Shown here: piece by piece, positions 1 to 10,594 of the stretch
How positions within the stretch are numbered: position 1 is the first letter of the stretch
Layout: every line of letters begins with the position of its first letter
Origin: Tilletia caries
Taxonomy: Eukaryota; Basidiomycota; Exobasidiomycetes; Tilletiales; Tilletiaceae
Reading direction: 5' to 3'
Length of the DNA stretch: 64,000 nt
NCBI GenBank assembly: GCA_032718865.1
Contig: JALUTQ010000007.1
Span: forward strand, 1,922,001 to 1,986,000
The notes under the pieces: generated by a model
What the model saw: the letters and a program-made list of their open reading frames with translations, nothing else
What the model was told of the DNA's origin: nothing
Databases searched by the model: none
Translations under genes and position numbers: made by a program

Positions 1-1358
1 AACTCGACGTCGACTTTTCCTGCCAGCTTTGCGGTCCCACACCTTCTATCGTCATTGCAGATGGCGTAGTGCTCGCGTACAATGCCTCGTTCCGCTTGGC
101 CGAGCTCTCTCCCCCAACTACAACAGGATCCGACATCAACGACTCGGTCCGTAGCGGATCCATCACTCCTTTTCTGCCCATCCCTACTGCCCGAGCAGCT
201 TTGAAGCAGCTAGCAGAGGTCCTGGTTTCTGATCCGGATCAATGCCTTCAGCCGCTACAGCAGCTCAAGATCGCTGTAGATGATGCAAAGGCTATGGCTC
301 CTATTCTGCGTCTGTGGGTGGGTCGGCTTCAGCAACTGTTGGTCGACATCTGCTTGGCTGCGTCGCTCGGTTCACTCAGTCCTTCCCTCAAGAGCGCGCT
401 TCAGCAGCTGGTCGCTCAGTTTGCCGCCAATGAGGGTGTTCTACAGCTCTGTCGTCCTCTATGCTGCCCCATCCTCGTGAACCTCAGCACCATCAAGCTC
501 GAAGAAGCCCCCAAGGAACTCCTCGTGCGATTGTCAACCACCCTGTCCCGCCATTGTCCGTTTCTGGGAAACGTGTTCGTCTGCCTTGCGCACGACGACT
601 TAAACGCAGCAGAGAAGAGCATGCGAACGAGCTTGCAAGCTCTGATGGCATCAACAGCACAAGTGGTCGATCATCAGATGACCTTGCTCAATGCCCGAAC
701 ACCTCCCTCATCCGCTTCAGCCAGTCCTCCTATCAGCTACACCAAGTCAGGCACTCTGTACGGCGCGAGTCAATGTCGAACACGGCCTACGTATCCGCAT
801 CTGAACGAGGGGCAGGACATGAGGAATAGTGAGAAGCAGGCGAGGCTGGAGGGAGCAGATAAAGGGCACCAGTGTCGCAAGTTCTACGATGAGTACGTCA
901 AGCGCCAGCGTACTGGGGGAATCATGGCTTTGTGGTGCACGCATTGCATATGCGTCGGATTCCATGTCATTCCTCACGCAGAGGGCAGAAACGACGTGTT
1001 CTCTGCTATCTTCTCATACTGGCCGCGTCCCCCTTCTGTGATCGTATACGGCTTTGCGTGCCAGCTGGGTCCGTACTCTCTTAGGAGAGAAGCAGGCTTT
1101 TTCAAGGACACGCTCCTTGTGGTGGATCAGATGCATGAGAAAGGACATTCAGATTGCTCGGCAGCTAGCCGACTCTCCACATACATGCGCAACGATCCGG
1201 CGCTTCAGCACCTCTACTCTTCTGCGGCCGAGTGCGGAAACTCGGGCTTGTCGCGGATCAAGAAGACGGTCTCGTTCTGCAATCAGGAGCACGCGGTTGC
1301 GCTCGTGAGGGTGTTCTTGTGCGTCTGGAATCGGCGGAAGAAATTGAGGATGGGCTAG
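1..1358 (+). CDS. KDZ-type transposase-like protein, 5' partial, probably inactive
   Basis: The reading frame is open from base 3 and is therefore cut by the window edge. It starts with a CQLCG zinc-type motif followed by an ADGV stretch, as in the cysteine clusters that accompany Kyakuja-Dileera-Zisupton (KDZ) transposases of basidiomycetes. The C-terminal half shows the KDZ-like order CTHCICVGFHVIP, then FACQLGPY, FFKDT, VDQMHEKGH, AECGNSGL and VFLCVWNRRK. From family memory, the block before FACQ normally reads Y-D-x-A-C; here it is Y-G-F-A-C at about 1048-1062, so a likely catalytic aspartate is lost. The frame stops soon after the WNRRK block. No terminal repeats are visible inside the window. 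I read it as a decaying mobile-element gene; the family call is firm, the loss of activity is inferred. Confidence 0.6.
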   Translation, partial: LDVDFSCQLCGPTPSIVIADGVVLAYNASFRLAELSPPTTTGSDINDSVRSGSITPFLPIPTARAALKQLAEVLVSDPDQCLQPLQQLKIAVDDAKAMAPILRLWVGRLQQLLVDICLAASLGSLSPSLKSALQQLVAQFAANEGVLQLCRPLCCPILVNLSTIKLEEAPKELLVRLSTTLSRHCPFLGNVFVCLAHDDLNAAEKSMRTSLQALMASTAQVVDHQMTLLNARTPPSSASASPPISYTKSGTLYGASQCRTRPTYPHLNEGQDMRNSEKQARLEGADKGHQCRKFYDEYVKRQRTGGIMALWCTHCICVGFHVIPHAEGRNDVFSAIFSYWPRPPSVIVYGFACQLGPYSLRREAGFFKDTLLVVDQMHEKGHSDCSAASRLSTYMRNDPALQHLYSSAAECGNSGLSRIKKTVSFCNQEHAVALVRVFLCVWNRRKKLRMG

Positions 1359-1586
1359 AGGGTGTTGGCTGAGCTGGAGGCGAGACGGTTTTTCGAGGTC
1401 GACAATTCGTGCTTCGAGCTCTTTGTTCTTTCCCGCAAGAGCTGTCTTCTGCGCAATCAATTTTTTGTTCGCTTCCAGGGTCTTCGCCGTGCCCGCTCGT
1501 CCCGCCTCTCTATACGTGTGCATTGTCGTTTTGAAATCTTTCGCAGCTTTCTCCGTCATGCTGCGCAATGTCGGTCGAGCGGCATC

Positions 1587-2909
1587 TCAGAGATTAGGAC
1601 TGGCGTAGAAATGATCTTGGGCTTCACGCTTCGCAGTCTCATCTAAAGGGCCAAATGCGACGATGACAGCGAGTCCGGTTCTGGCAGAGAGCTTGGCACC
1701 CTACACTTGAAAGCATGAAGAAGGGTTGTCAATTGCTCATGCTTTCATACTTGTCTGACAGCTGACATTGACTCAAATCGAAAACTGACCTGCTCTACTA
1801 GCCTCCACGCTCCTCGCTTTGCTACACGCAACCGCGTTTCTGGGTTCGACTCGTAGCTGTAGTGTTTCATTGCGTAGTTGTGCGACTTTGGCAGGTTCAC
1901 TGTCATTCAATCATGAAGAAGAAATTTGCAGATCAGCATCCAGAAACTTGGACTTTTAAAGTGCTGCTCAAGCACTCGCAGTCTGCAGATGATACTCTAT
2001 ACTCACGCCATATCTCGCGATGCTTGCTCTCCGTGAGGGTGGGTTCGGCTCGAGGATTCACATTCATGCGTTGCCTCTTCTTGCCTTTGTCGACAGCATC
2101 CTTGTTGAGATCATTGTCATCTGCAGAGACACACAAATAGGTTAACTATCACCTTCCCGAGTTGAGCGTCTGCTCTCTTTCACAAATACTCACTAGTATC
2201 AGCATTGCGTTCCACTTCTGAGCCTGAGTCCGATTCGCTGTTGCGACGCGTGACGATCCGTGGGTCTGAGGCATCATGATCATGCTGAGGCCTGGACATA
2301 ACCGAGTCGAGGAAACGCGGCAGCCCAGGTGTGTGCGTGCTGAGACCAGTTGTAGCATGCGAAGCAGTATCCGGGACAGGTGCAGGAACAGGTGGGACGT
2401 GCGCAGCAGCAGCAAGGGAGGTTGAAGCTGCATCGAGCTCTCCAGTGGACATGCGAGCCGCCGAAATGGCGGCAAGAAGCGCCGTTGATTCATGAAGCCT
2501 GCCGGCGGCGGCATCGTCTTGCTGCACGTCGACACGAGCTGGCGCGGGAATTGCTGTGTCCGGTGCTGAACCCGTAGGCGTAGGCGTAGGGACAGATGCA
2601 GGGGCAGGGCCAGGGCCAGGGTCAGACAAAGTCTGATCTTCGCTCGCCGTTGAGGAAAGGATTGGCGCTGAAAAATGAAAGAAGGTCATCAACGAGGACA
2701 GCATCATTGTATGTGAATGCGCTACACAGTACTCACCTTTCCCCCGAGATGCTTGAGCTCCTTTATAGTGCGCACAGGGCAACAGTTGACGCGATCCATC
2801 TTGATTGAAGCAGCCGCGACCGCATCGACGACCTGGCTCTGTACAGCAGCAGATCGAGGTTAGAACAGCGCGCGCAATGCTTTTCTACTCTGCGCTACTC
2901 ACTAGACAT
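1587..2909 (-). pseudogene. MADS-box-like gene with an in-frame stop before a coiled coil
   Basis: A spliced minus-strand model begins at ATG 2907-2909 with a tiny 7-nt first exon, followed by exons near 2737-2838, 2194-2667 and 2006-2120 and two further exons down to TGA 1587-1589. The N-terminus has two cysteine motifs (CGRGC, LPCAHY). A low-complexity Pro/Ala/Asp linker follows, then a basic KGKKRQR stretch. The C-terminal block (R-L-R-V-A-K-R, then AKLSARTG, then VIVAFG) resembles the MADS/SRF DNA-binding pattern, though with a one-residue length difference. Directly after the TGA the same frame continues for over 60 codons as a coiled coil (KDFKTTM, ELEARIVDLE; 1375-1568), which would suit the region after a MADS domain. 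Beyond that the frame is antisense to the KDZ gene. I infer a truncated or broken transcription-factor gene; family assignment is tentative. Confidence 0.4.
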
Positions 2910-3393
2910 GGCGCTGGCTCTTTCTGTGTGTTGGATAGGCAATTCTGGGAGCCTGGATGCCTGCTGGTGGTGCTGATGAGGTGGTATCTGACTGAATTCT
3001 TCCTTGCGGTTTTTGTTACAAGAACCACCACCTGCCCCGCTCTCAGCTCCCTGTTGTCCACCTCTCGGACATCTCCTGTCCTGCTACCAGCCATCTCCTG
3101 TCCTGGTTATCAACAAGGTTTGATCAAACACCTTACCGGTTATTCGCAACAAGTCTTTTGCTCCCCGTAGCAAGGACAGCACATGCAACGCCTTGGACAG
3201 CATCCAATTGCATGGGGAGATGCGGCTACGTTTCGTGCATTGCTAAACAGGAGTATAAGGACAATGCAGCTGGTTTTGGTCATAATTACGATCCGTAAAT
3301 CGTTCTATCTGCGTTCGTTTTTGGATCGTTCTCACGAGTGTTTATTTGAGGACAGCCCATGTGGATCGTTTTTAGGTCCCACTTCAGAAAAAC
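2910..3393. other. Intergenic stretch without recognised gene
   Basis: Only short overlapping reading frames are present. The sequence is more AT-rich than the genes around it and leads directly into the inverted-repeat element. I see no promoter or RNA gene here that I can support. Confidence 0.5.
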
Positions 3394-3395
3394 TA

Positions 3396-3524
3396 CAGTG
3401 ACTTCCAAAACTGTCCCAATAAATCATGGATTCGCACAAAGGTGCAGTTTTCAGCAGCAAATCATCACACAACACCACCTCAAATTCACAGGGCTTAAAG
3501 CGTAGGACAGTACGTTTCCAGCGC
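3396..3524 (+). repeat. Left terminal inverted repeat of the 863-bp element
   Basis: These 129 bp match the reverse complement of 4130-4258 at every position I compared. Perfect identity over this length suggests a recent origin or gene conversion between the arms. Confidence 0.8.
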
Positions 3525-4129
3525 GCGTCGTAGCTTCTCTGTAACTTCAAAATTGATCCCTCGGTGGTGCTCCAAAGTTAGAAGACCATTGGGACAGTTT
3601 TTGTTCACACCCAATTTTTGATTACAAAGTGGTTACAAATTTTCCAATTCACTCCCCCATCAAACCCTATTGTCCCGACAGAAATCAGCTCGCGCTGTAA
3701 CAACAAAATGGGTCAGCACCACAGAGATGGCTGCGGTAGGCTCCAAGAGGTCCAGCTGGATGAGCTCTGGCAGCTTTCCCGGGTGCGCGAGGTATGTGTG
3801 AGTCGTGAGCACGCTTTTTATGGTCACAATTAGGGACGGTCCTAAGTAAGTCGACAATCGAGACCACACCACCTCACGGACACCCGCGGGACCCCCAACA
3901 CCGCCGGGGCTACACGCTCAGGCATCTGCCAGACCCTTCCCCTTCATCGTCAAGTGACCTGAGTTACGATTTGGCGGAGTGGTCGAGGAAAAAGCTGGTT
4001 TTGGATACAATACGTTGTAATCAAAATTGTAATCAAAAGTGGGTGTGAGCAAAACTGGCCCAGTGACCCCGTCACCTTTTGAAGCACCACCGGCGAGTCA
4101 ATTCAATAGGCAGACGAAATTTGAAGCAT

Positions 4130-4258
4130 GCGCTGGAAACGTACTGTCCTACGCTTTAAGCCCTGTGAATTTGAGGTGGTGTTGTGTGATGATTTGCTGC
4201 TGAAAACTGCACCTTTGTGCGAATCCATGATTTATTGGGACAGTTTTGGAAGTCACTG
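4130..4258 (-). repeat. Right terminal inverted repeat of the 863-bp element
   Basis: Mirror copy of 3396-3524. It contains an accidental open frame (from 4128) that should not be read as a gene. Confidence 0.8.
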
Positions 4259-4260
4259 TA

Positions 4261-4775
4261 TCTGTGGACGATCGGGAATCAAATCGTCCCCTCCGGATGA
4301 TCCGCGGATCTGTCCTCCGGACGATCCACAGACAGCCAAACCTCCCTGCTATTCAGGGATCGCCGAGGAAGGTTGGCGGTGTACACGCGACGAAAACGGC
4401 GTGGAGATCTTGGCCTGGGCAAGAAGGAGGGGGATGTAGACTCCTCCCTCCGCCCTTCTTCCCTCCGGACGGTCCGCATCGCCTCCTTGGGCTTGGATGC
4501 TGGATGCTCCACGAATCGTTTACCTCAGGATTGTTGGAAGGCTTTCAGAACGAGTTGGTCATTTAACAGAGCGACATCAAGGGAAGGGGCTCGATCAGAA
4601 CCAGACAAGAGAACAAGAGAGGAACAGAGAGATGTAAAAAAGGTCGTATAACAGAGACAGAGAGAGAGCGAGGGAAGGGAGGACTATGTAGAGAGAGAGA
4701 GGTGTGAGAGAGAGCGAAACTCGTATCCTAGGGGTTGGGTTGGGGGTCGATTCGATGTTGGGCTTGGGTTTTCTC
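4261..4775. other. Gene-free spacer including the VMA1 3' region
   Basis: The sequence holds repeated TCCGGACGATCC-type motifs near 4280-4330 and a purine-rich GAGAGA tract at about 4650-4715, downstream of the VMA1 stop. The tract is probably 3'-untranslated or spacer DNA. No gene recognised. Confidence 0.4.
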
Positions 4776-7107
4776 TCAATCTTGAACACTGCGCAGTGCC
4801 TCCGAAATGTCCGAGTTGAGCTTGTCGTACTTGGCCAGAATGGCTTCCTCGCCGTCCTTGGGGTTCTCGAACTGGGAACGATCATAGCAAATATCAGAGA
4901 CTCGGGCCCAATATTGAGTGCTTTTGTGTGCGGGGCGGGGCCGGCTGAAACTCACCTTCTGCTGTGTCAATCGGTACATCACATCCTGCGTATGCTCCTT
5001 CACCTTCGACCACGTCAAATCCGGGTTGTTCGCAATCGCCGACTGCACCTTATTATGGAAATCAACCAAGTTCTTCAACATGCCGAAACTCTTGTAGAAC
5101 GGACAGAACGCATCGTACTCCGAGATACCATTCTGCTGCAAAAAGTCGTTCTTGATGATCGAGGCTACGTCGAGGGTCACCTTGTCGCCCTCGCCCAGGG
5201 CGGATTTGCCGACGAGTTGCACGATCTCCGCGAGCTCGGAGTCCTTTTGGAGGAGGGACTTGCAGGTGGAGCGGTATTGGGTGAAGTCGGGGTAGGTCTT
5301 TTCGTAGTGCGGCTCGAGCGCGTTGACGTAGTTGGAGTATGAGATGTCCCAGTTGACGGAGGGGCTGTTGGAATCGATTGATTTGGCGGTTTATCAGTTA
5401 TCTTTACAGAACCTGTCCTGCTTGTCCAATTGATGCACTTACAAATGTTTTCGCTGCGCAAGCTTCTTGTCGAGACCCCACTACAGATCGCAAAACGAGG
5501 GTCAGAGCTGGGAAAACTTGCCGCTCAAAGGAAGGAGAACCAACTCACGAAAGCACCGACGATACCGAGAGTGGCGGATGTGACAGGGTCAGAGAAGTCA
5601 CCACCGGGCGGGGAGACAGCGCCAACGATGGAGACGGAGCCTTCACGCGCAGGACTTCCGAGACAGGTAACTCTCCCCGCACGCTCGTAGAAGGAGGCCA
5701 GCTTGGCTCCCAGGTAGGCCGGGTAACCCGAATCGGCCGGCATCTCCGCCAACCGACCCGAAATCTCACGCAGAGCCTCGGCCCAGCGGGAGGTGGAGTC
5801 GGCCATCATGGCCACGTGGAATCCCTGGTCACGGAAGTACTCGGACAGGGTGATACCGGTGTAGATGGATGCCTCGCGGGCTGCGACGGGCATGTTGGAC
5901 GTGTTAGCAACCAGCGTCGTCCGTTGCATGATCGGGTGCTCCTCGCCGTCGCGGGTGAGGGAGAGTTCGGGGAAGTCAGCGAGGACCTCGGCCATCTCGT
6001 TTCCGCGCTCGCCGCAGCCGACGTAGATGATGATGTCGGAGTTGGAGTACTTGGAGAGGGCCTGGGAGATGACGGTCTTGCCGCAGCCGAAGGCGCCCGG
6101 GATGGCGGTTGTGCCACCTTGGACACAGGGGAAGAGGGAGTCCAATATGCGTTGGCCGGTCAAGAGGGGGTTGTTCGCTGTGAGCTTCTCGACGTTCGGG
6201 CGCGGTGCGCGGACGGGCCAGAGCTGCTTCATGGTGTGTTCGGTCTTCTTGCCGTTGAACTCGGTCTCGAGGACGACGTCGTCGACGGTGTAGGCGCCCT
6301 TCTCGGCGATGTATGTGACTGTGCCCATGGCGCGGGGTCCGAGCATGATCCTGTGGTCCTTGACCAGGCTGTTCTCGAAGACACTTCCGTAGACGTCACC
6401 GCCGGAGATGTGGTCGCCAACCTGTGAACGCGAAGGACAGGTAAGTCAGTTTGCAACGCATTGAGAATGGAAGGGGAGACGCTGCTGACCTTGAAGGATA
6501 CTGGGCTGAAGTCCCACTTGATTTCCCTGTCCAGAGCCTGAGTGTTGATACCGCGAGGAATGTAGATACCCTGACTCTTCTCCTTGATGGCCTCGAGAGG
6601 GCGCTGAATGCCGTCGTAGATGTTGGACATCAGACCGGGACCGAGTTCGACACTGAGTGGCTTTCCGGTGGAGAGGACGGGGTCACCGACGCTGACACCA
6701 CTGGTCTCCTCGTAGACCTGGATGGTGGCGCGATCGCCGTCGATTCGGATGATCTCACCGACGAGGGACTCGTGTCCGACGCGGACGAGCTCGTACATGG
6801 CCGATCCTGTGGAGGGAAGGGTAGAAAGAGGGGATGAGGATGGCATGCACGCATGAATGCTGGTGTATGCTGGTCGATGTACGCACCTGTCATGCCCTGG
6901 GCAATGACGACGGGACCGGACACGCCGTAGACTGCGAAGGAGAGAGGGAGAGAGAGTGAGAAGAGAGAGTGAGCGATGTTGCTGCCGTCGAAGCAGCGCG
7001 GGCGGGTGTGTGTATGGGATGTGCTCACCTGAGCCGAACTGAGTCTCCCTGTGCTCATCGGAGATCTTCTTTGTGTCCTTCTTTGCGCGTTCGAGAGCTC
7101 CGGCCAT
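4776..7107 (-). CDS. VMA1: V-type proton ATPase catalytic subunit A
   Basis: Catalytic, ATP-hydrolysing subunit of the peripheral V1 sector that drives proton pumping into the vacuole and other acidic organelles. Seven exons fit: 7029-7107, 6887-6931, 6490-6806, 5549-6421, 5443-5480, 4956-5364 and 4776-4871. They sum to 1857 nt, giving 618 residues, the usual family length. Visible signatures are the N-terminal VYGVSGPVV barrel, the subunit-A-specific non-homologous region, the P-loop GAFGCGKT, the GCGERGNEM block, the [17 protein letters not shown] block and [12 protein letters not shown]. The position where yeast VMA1 carries its intein (before the Cys of GCGERG) is uninterrupted. Exon 2 (45 nt) and exon 5 (38 nt) are very small. 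The start is the first ATG of a continuous [10 protein letters not shown] leader. Very secure assignment. Confidence 0.97.
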
Positions 7108-7372
7108 GGCGAGTGATCTGAGGATGCGTGCTGCTGGGGGAGAGGGAAGGAGTGGGAAGGGAAGGGAAGATCGAGGTGTATGAGTATGCTGTGGATCGTC
7201 AGACAGGAGGCCAAGTCCAAGTGGTCCTTGCGCTCATCTGCGAGTGAGTGAGTGGGTGAGCGCATGCCATGGCGCACCACGTGACTTGCTAGTCCATGAT
7301 CACGCCCTCCTATGATCATCCTCTCTCACCACCTTGAAAACGAAAAGGCCGCACCGACTTCCTTCTGCCTCC

Positions 7373-7402
7373 CCACCACCACCACCACCACCACCACCAC
7401 CA
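7373..7402 (+). repeat. (CCA)n microsatellite
   Basis: About ten uninterrupted CCA units lie in the leader upstream of the ATG16 start. They generate spurious poly-Pro and poly-Trp reading frames on both strands. The tract could vary in length between strains. Confidence 0.8.
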
Positions 7403-7453
7403 TCCACTTCTTGCACTGTCTCTCTCTGCCTCGATGTCCAGAGCAGCAGCAGC

Positions 7454-8268
7454 ATGAGCATCGCAGCACCCGCCTGGCAGACGCTTATTCTCCAGCGTCT
7501 CCAGGAACGAGACACAAAGGAGAACCAGCACGACCTCGTCATCCAGCACTGTATGTCTTCACATCCACTTCTCTTTCTTTTGTCTCGTTCCTATTCTCAC
7601 ACCCTCTCTCTACTTCAGATGAGCGTCTGGCCAGACACACCTACACTCTGACACAGAGGAATCGCGCTCTGCTCCGAGCAGCAGCTGCAGGTGCATCCGC
7701 AACCTCGTCCTCCACCTCGGCCGCCCCCAATGGCACCTCCTCTGTCGCCGGCGCAGCAGCAACCTCCATCGCAACCGCACCACCCTCCAACGCAGCCTAC
7801 GTAGCCACCCTCGAGTCCCAACTCATCTCTCTCCGGGAAGAACTGGCCGAGCTCTACAAGACCCAGGGTCAGAATGCCCAGCGTCTGCTCGTCATGAACG
7901 AGACGCTCCGCGAACGACAAGATGCCGAGCGTCTGTCGACGGACGAACTTCGGACACTACGGGAAGAACGCGACCGGCTCGTTCGGAAGGTCCAGGATTA
8001 CGCCGAAGCCATGGTCGAGAAGGATAAGAGCATCCAAGTACTTCAAGACGAGCTCAACACGCTCTCCCTCGAGCTCGGCCAGGTCGAGCTTAGGAATGAG
8101 CATCTGGCAAAGGACAATGCTGCTCTCTTGCAACGATGGCTGGACAAGGTTCAAGACGAGGCTAATCAGCTCAATGACGCTAATGATTTTGTCCGAGAAG
8201 TCGAGAAGAAGAAGGGCGACGCTTCTCCACCATCAGCCTCGACAGCCTCATCCACCCCTACAACATAG
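7454..8268 (+). CDS. ATG16: Autophagy protein Atg16, coiled-coil type
   Basis: Two exons fit: 7454-7550 and 7619-8268, about 248 codons. The N-terminus (PAWQTLILQRLQERD) matches the short helix by which Atg16 binds Atg5. A low-complexity Ala/Ser/Thr linker follows. The C-terminal half is a long coiled coil ending in LSLELGQVELRNEHLAKDNAALLQRW, close to the conserved Atg16 dimerisation region. There is no WD40 domain, as is usual in fungi. By family knowledge it dimerises the Atg12-Atg5 complex and directs Atg8 lipidation at the pre-autophagosomal membrane. It runs head-to-head with VMA1, about 350 bp apart, so the two probably share a promoter region. The downstream ATG was chosen because it gives the Atg5-binding helix right at the N-terminus. 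Confidence 0.85.
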
Positions 8269-9481
8269 GCGCTCTCGACCCGCAAACTTTCCCTCGAACC
8301 TTGTACCAAATACAATGGTGAGTCTTATCTTCCTTTTCCTCCTCCTTCCCAGTTCCCCTCCCTCCTTCCTATCCTCCATTTCCGCCCGAAGATTTCTATG
8401 CTTCAATACAAACTAGAGTCGGACACAGCCGCGAATCCCCAAGTTGGGCTCTTCAGCAAGATGCGTCATCCTTTTTTACATATGCTGAGGGTCACCCCCC
8501 TTCCCTCCCATCATCCCCTCATCCTCTCACCAAGCACCGTTTGGCTGGAGCGGCGCGATACTGACAATCAATACCTCGCACGCAGACCTATTCACAACGT
8601 CCCGGTCTACCCATGTACACCACCATCCTCCCCTTTCATCTTCTCCAAGACCCCCGACCTATCTTATCTGCACCATTTGAGGTGAGTATACCCTACCGTC
8701 CCGCCATGACGTGCAAACCCACCATCCCCATGAGAAGACCTCCCTCACTGCGATCGACAAAGATGTTGCGGTTGCAAGCTTGACTTGCTGCTGTGAATTA
8801 CCGACCGAATATCGGGCCTCCCATACGTGGAGGGGCCCTTGAAGACACAAATGGCTGAATTACTGAGTCTTCGATTCGCGCGGGGGGGGATTCTTATCAG
8901 GATTTGGGCTGGCAGGCATTCCATTTTGCATTGGACACCGGGTTCGTGTACTGACAATTCTTGTCTTGTCTTTTGTCTTGCTTCCAGCTTTCTGTCTCTT
9001 CATTTTGTACACTATGCATCAGGCCCCTCCCGCCCGCAAGCTTTTACCGGACGAAAGGTGAGTTCACTGCTCCTCGTCACGCTCCCCACCCACCCGAGGA
9101 GAAAGTCGTTCCCCCCCATCCCGGTATAAGGATGAGTCCTTTACAATATCACGACGGTCTGCTTAGCAAAATCATGCGGAACCTGCCCGCCACTAAACCA
9201 TTTTTCGGGCATTACTCTGATTACCTACCGACGGGTTGACTTTCTCCTCGGATGGCCTGCACTGGAGATCTTGAACGTTTGGAGGGATTGCTGACTTTTC
9301 AAGTCTGTCTCGCGCATCTTACAGTACGCACCTTACATGTCATTGCACCTCCATCAGCGCGTGAAATGCAAACTGTTCTTTTGTTCAAACTGCAGACAGC
9401 TCTCCGTGTGACCAGAACGTGAGGAAGGCAGCTCGTTGCTTTGAATGGTGGTTCGATTAAGTGTGTATTGATTGGGAAGGA
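8269..9481. other. 1.2-kb intergenic region between convergent genes
   Basis: The two flanking genes point towards each other here. Several donor- and acceptor-like sites occur (for example near 8319 and 8683), so spliced 3'-untranslated sequence is possible. A G-run lies at about 8882-8889. Reading frames are short and show no family motif. No gene recognised. Confidence 0.4.
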
Positions 9482-10594
9482 CTATCTCTTCGCATGTTTC
9501 TCCGACGGCAAGAGCTGATCAAACCTGACCCTGTCCATAAACCAAGGCTCCTTCGACCCCAATCCGGGCAACGCCATCGGCCCCGTCTTGCGCGCCGCCT
9601 CGGCCTCGGTAGGCTCGCTGTCGTCCCGGGTGCCGCGGAAGCTGTGCTTGACCTTGGCCCAGAAGACTTTGTATAGGTTTTCGGGCTTGCCGGTTAGCGG
9701 GTTGACCGCGGAGGGTGTGATGCCGCCTTCGGATTCCATGGTGTATGCGATTCGGGAGCGGCCGACGCGTAGCCTGCCATTTTGAGGGGGGGGGAGAGGG
9801 ACGAATCAGTATTTGCGTGCCTCAGAACGATGGAAGGGGGGGAAAAAGACGGGCAGATGTACTCACATCACGCTCTTACGATCGCGCTGGCCGAGATCGC
9901 GCGCAATGGACATCTTCCTCTTCGCCGCCTCAAGCGAGGACATCCCATCCGCCGCCTTCCCCATGAACCGGAACACCTTGCTGAGCTCGACGACGCGGTC
10001 CCGATTGCTCTCCGCGTCCGGGTGGTGCCAGCCATTGGTGCGCATGCTGTACAGCAGATTGGCCGGGATCAGGGCTGTGGGCACGAGCTGGTTGAAGGAT
10101 GGGATGGAGGTTCGGATGTGTACCATTGTCGTTCCTGCTGGGATGGCAGCTGGCGGAGTGACCGCGAGCGCATCGAGGCTCTTCTTCTGCATCCCCAACG
10201 CAACCTTCGCAGGCTGGATCGTCAACCTGGTCACGCTTCTCATCGGCACCAAGAAGAAGAAATAGCCGGAGCCGAGGCCGAGGAGGACGGTGCCCATGGC
10301 AGTGGCGTACCTCAGCCCGAGCGGGAGCAGTTTTGATGGGTTCTTTTCGGGGTCGACGTTGAAGATGGGCCAGGAGAGGTGGTTGGAGGCGATATAGGCC
10401 ACGTTGGCGCCGGTGACGATGAAGATGGTGCCGCAGAGGAGGTTGAGCAGTGGTTTCATCGCTGGTGGGCCGCGGTAGAGGACCAGGCGCTGGGACTGGG
10501 GTGCTGGAGTCGAGGTCGAGGCGGAGCGCCGTGCGGCTGTGCGCGCGCAGAGGCAGGAGCTCCGCGCGGCTGTTCGTATCCCTGCAATCAGCAT
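9482..10594 (-). CDS. Mitochondrial membrane protein, TMEM223-like (tentative)
   Basis: Two exons, 9867-10594 and 9482-9773, give 1020 nt and 339 residues. The first 40 residues are rich in Arg, Ala and Ser with no acidic residue, as in a mitochondrial targeting peptide. Two hydrophobic segments follow: about residues 46-66 (LLNLLCGTIFIVTGANVAYI) and 90-115 (GTVLLGLGSGYFFFLVP). A basic RSVTRLTI stretch and a soluble C-terminal domain come next. This order resembles the TMEM223/TMEM186 type of inner-membrane assembly factor, but I see no diagnostic motif, so the family call is weak. It is divergently arranged with YPT7. Confidence 0.45.

Larger units (their letters stand above)
3396..4258. mobile_element. 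Non-autonomous TA-flanked inverted-repeat transposon (Tc1/mariner-like MITE)
   Basis: The 863-bp element starts CAGTGACTTCC and ends GGAAGTCACTG. It is flanked on both sides by TA (3394-3395 and 4259-4260), the target duplication expected of Tc1/mariner-superfamily elements. The outer 129 bp of each end (3396-3524 and 4130-4258) are perfect inverted copies. The similarity then continues with divergence to about 3640 on the left and 4000 on the right. Within each arm the motif AAAACTGTCCCA recurs in opposite orientation near its inner end (about 3588-3600 and its partner near 4045-4060). The centre (about 3640-4000) holds no transposase, so mobilisation would need a partner in trans. The class is inferred from ends and TA; no transposase links it to a specific family. 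Confidence 0.8.

Noticed and set aside
3960..4010. A-box-like TGGCGGAGTGG inside the TA-flanked element
   Set aside because: No convincing B box or tRNA fold follows, so a tRNA-derived origin is not supported.
7312..7651. Frames with poly-Thr, poly-Pro or poly-Trp next to ATG16
   Set aside because: All arise from the (CCA)n microsatellite; the ATG16 model starts downstream of it.
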